Shown here in pieces: positions 5,859-5,984 of a DNA stretch of 5,984 nucleotides (the first letter of the stretch is position 1; every line of letters starts with the position of its first letter). A model generated the notes under the pieces. That model searched no databases. It saw only the letters and a program-made list of their open reading frames with translations, and had not been told where the DNA came from. This DNA is from Sedimentisphaerales bacterium. GTDB lineage: Bacteria; Planctomycetota; Phycisphaerae; Sedimentisphaerales; SM23-30. The position numbers were made by a program, and so were the translations under genes. The stretch lies in assembly GCA_030634605.1 (NCBI GenBank), contig DAOWAK010000090.1:1-5984 (forward strand), given 5' to 3'.

Positions 5859-5984
5859 TTGATGTTTTGCGTTTACCCCAGAATTGGCCGGCAAAAGACG
5901 CTGCCAGACAGTTGCCTGCTCTGATGGTTCTCTAAACCGGCGAGAATGTCTTAATCGGACTGCTGCCGGTGAAGTTTATCAGCG

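Larger units (their letters stand above)
5617..5984. other. Non-coding leader upstream of ftsK
   Basis: No convincing gene is seen in these 368 bases on either strand; frames are short and broken by stops. Two minus-strand frames entering from the right edge stop at 5951-5953 and 5932-5934, after 10 and 16 codons. Either could be the end of a gene outside the window, but neither tail is recognisable. The stretch holds the ftsK SD, a weak promoter candidate, a 15-bp palindrome and a hairpin, listed separately. No tRNA or known riboswitch was recognised. Confidence 0.6.

Noticed and set aside
5822..5945. tRNA-like pieces (TGGCCTAAGTGG, GGTTCTCTAAACC)
   Set aside because: No acceptor stem or anticodon arm can be assembled, and the T-loop lacks the usual TTCRA core.

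Overview
The window carries four genes, all on the minus strand. In the direction of transcription (right to left) they are ftsK (DNA translocase), rimO (ribosomal protein S12 methylthiotransferase), pgsA (phosphatidylglycerophosphate synthase) and the first 144 codons of a thiE-type gene whose N-terminal domain is ThiD2. The source looks like a bacterium of moderately high GC. The ThiD2 domain at the front of ThiE and the style of the FtsK N-terminus (a short D-W-P loop and an 'N-L-C-G-R-A-G-A' segment between membrane helices) recall Planctomycetes, perhaps Phycisphaerae-like. This assignment rests on remembered family patterns, not on a search.

Layout: 1-434 thiD2/thiE (5' part of the gene, cut by the left edge); 435-529 intergenic with a promoter abutting thiE; 530-1153 pgsA; a 13-bp gap with an SD overlapping the rimO stop; 1167-2678 rimO; 2679-2820 intergenic with a promoter abutting rimO and an out-of-frame acidic continuation of ftsK; 2821-5616 ftsK; 5617-5984 non-coding leader with a palindrome, a hairpin and a weak promoter candidate.

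The genes are housekeeping: chromosome segregation at the septum (FtsK), ribosome modification (RimO), anionic phospholipid synthesis (PgsA) and thiamine synthesis (ThiD2/ThiE). The rimO-pgsA pair is tightly spaced and probably co-transcribed. rimO and thiE each seem to have their own sigma70-like promoter so close to the ATG that the transcripts would be leaderless or nearly so. I see no mobile element, CRISPR array, tRNA, rRNA or defence system.

The unusual points are within and between ordinary genes: a six-unit 15-bp tandem repeat that adds about 30 residues to the RimO TRAM domain; a long, very acidic C-terminal tail on FtsK; a 23-codon acidic stretch continuing that tail in the +1 frame just past its stop; and the two putative leaderless promoters.
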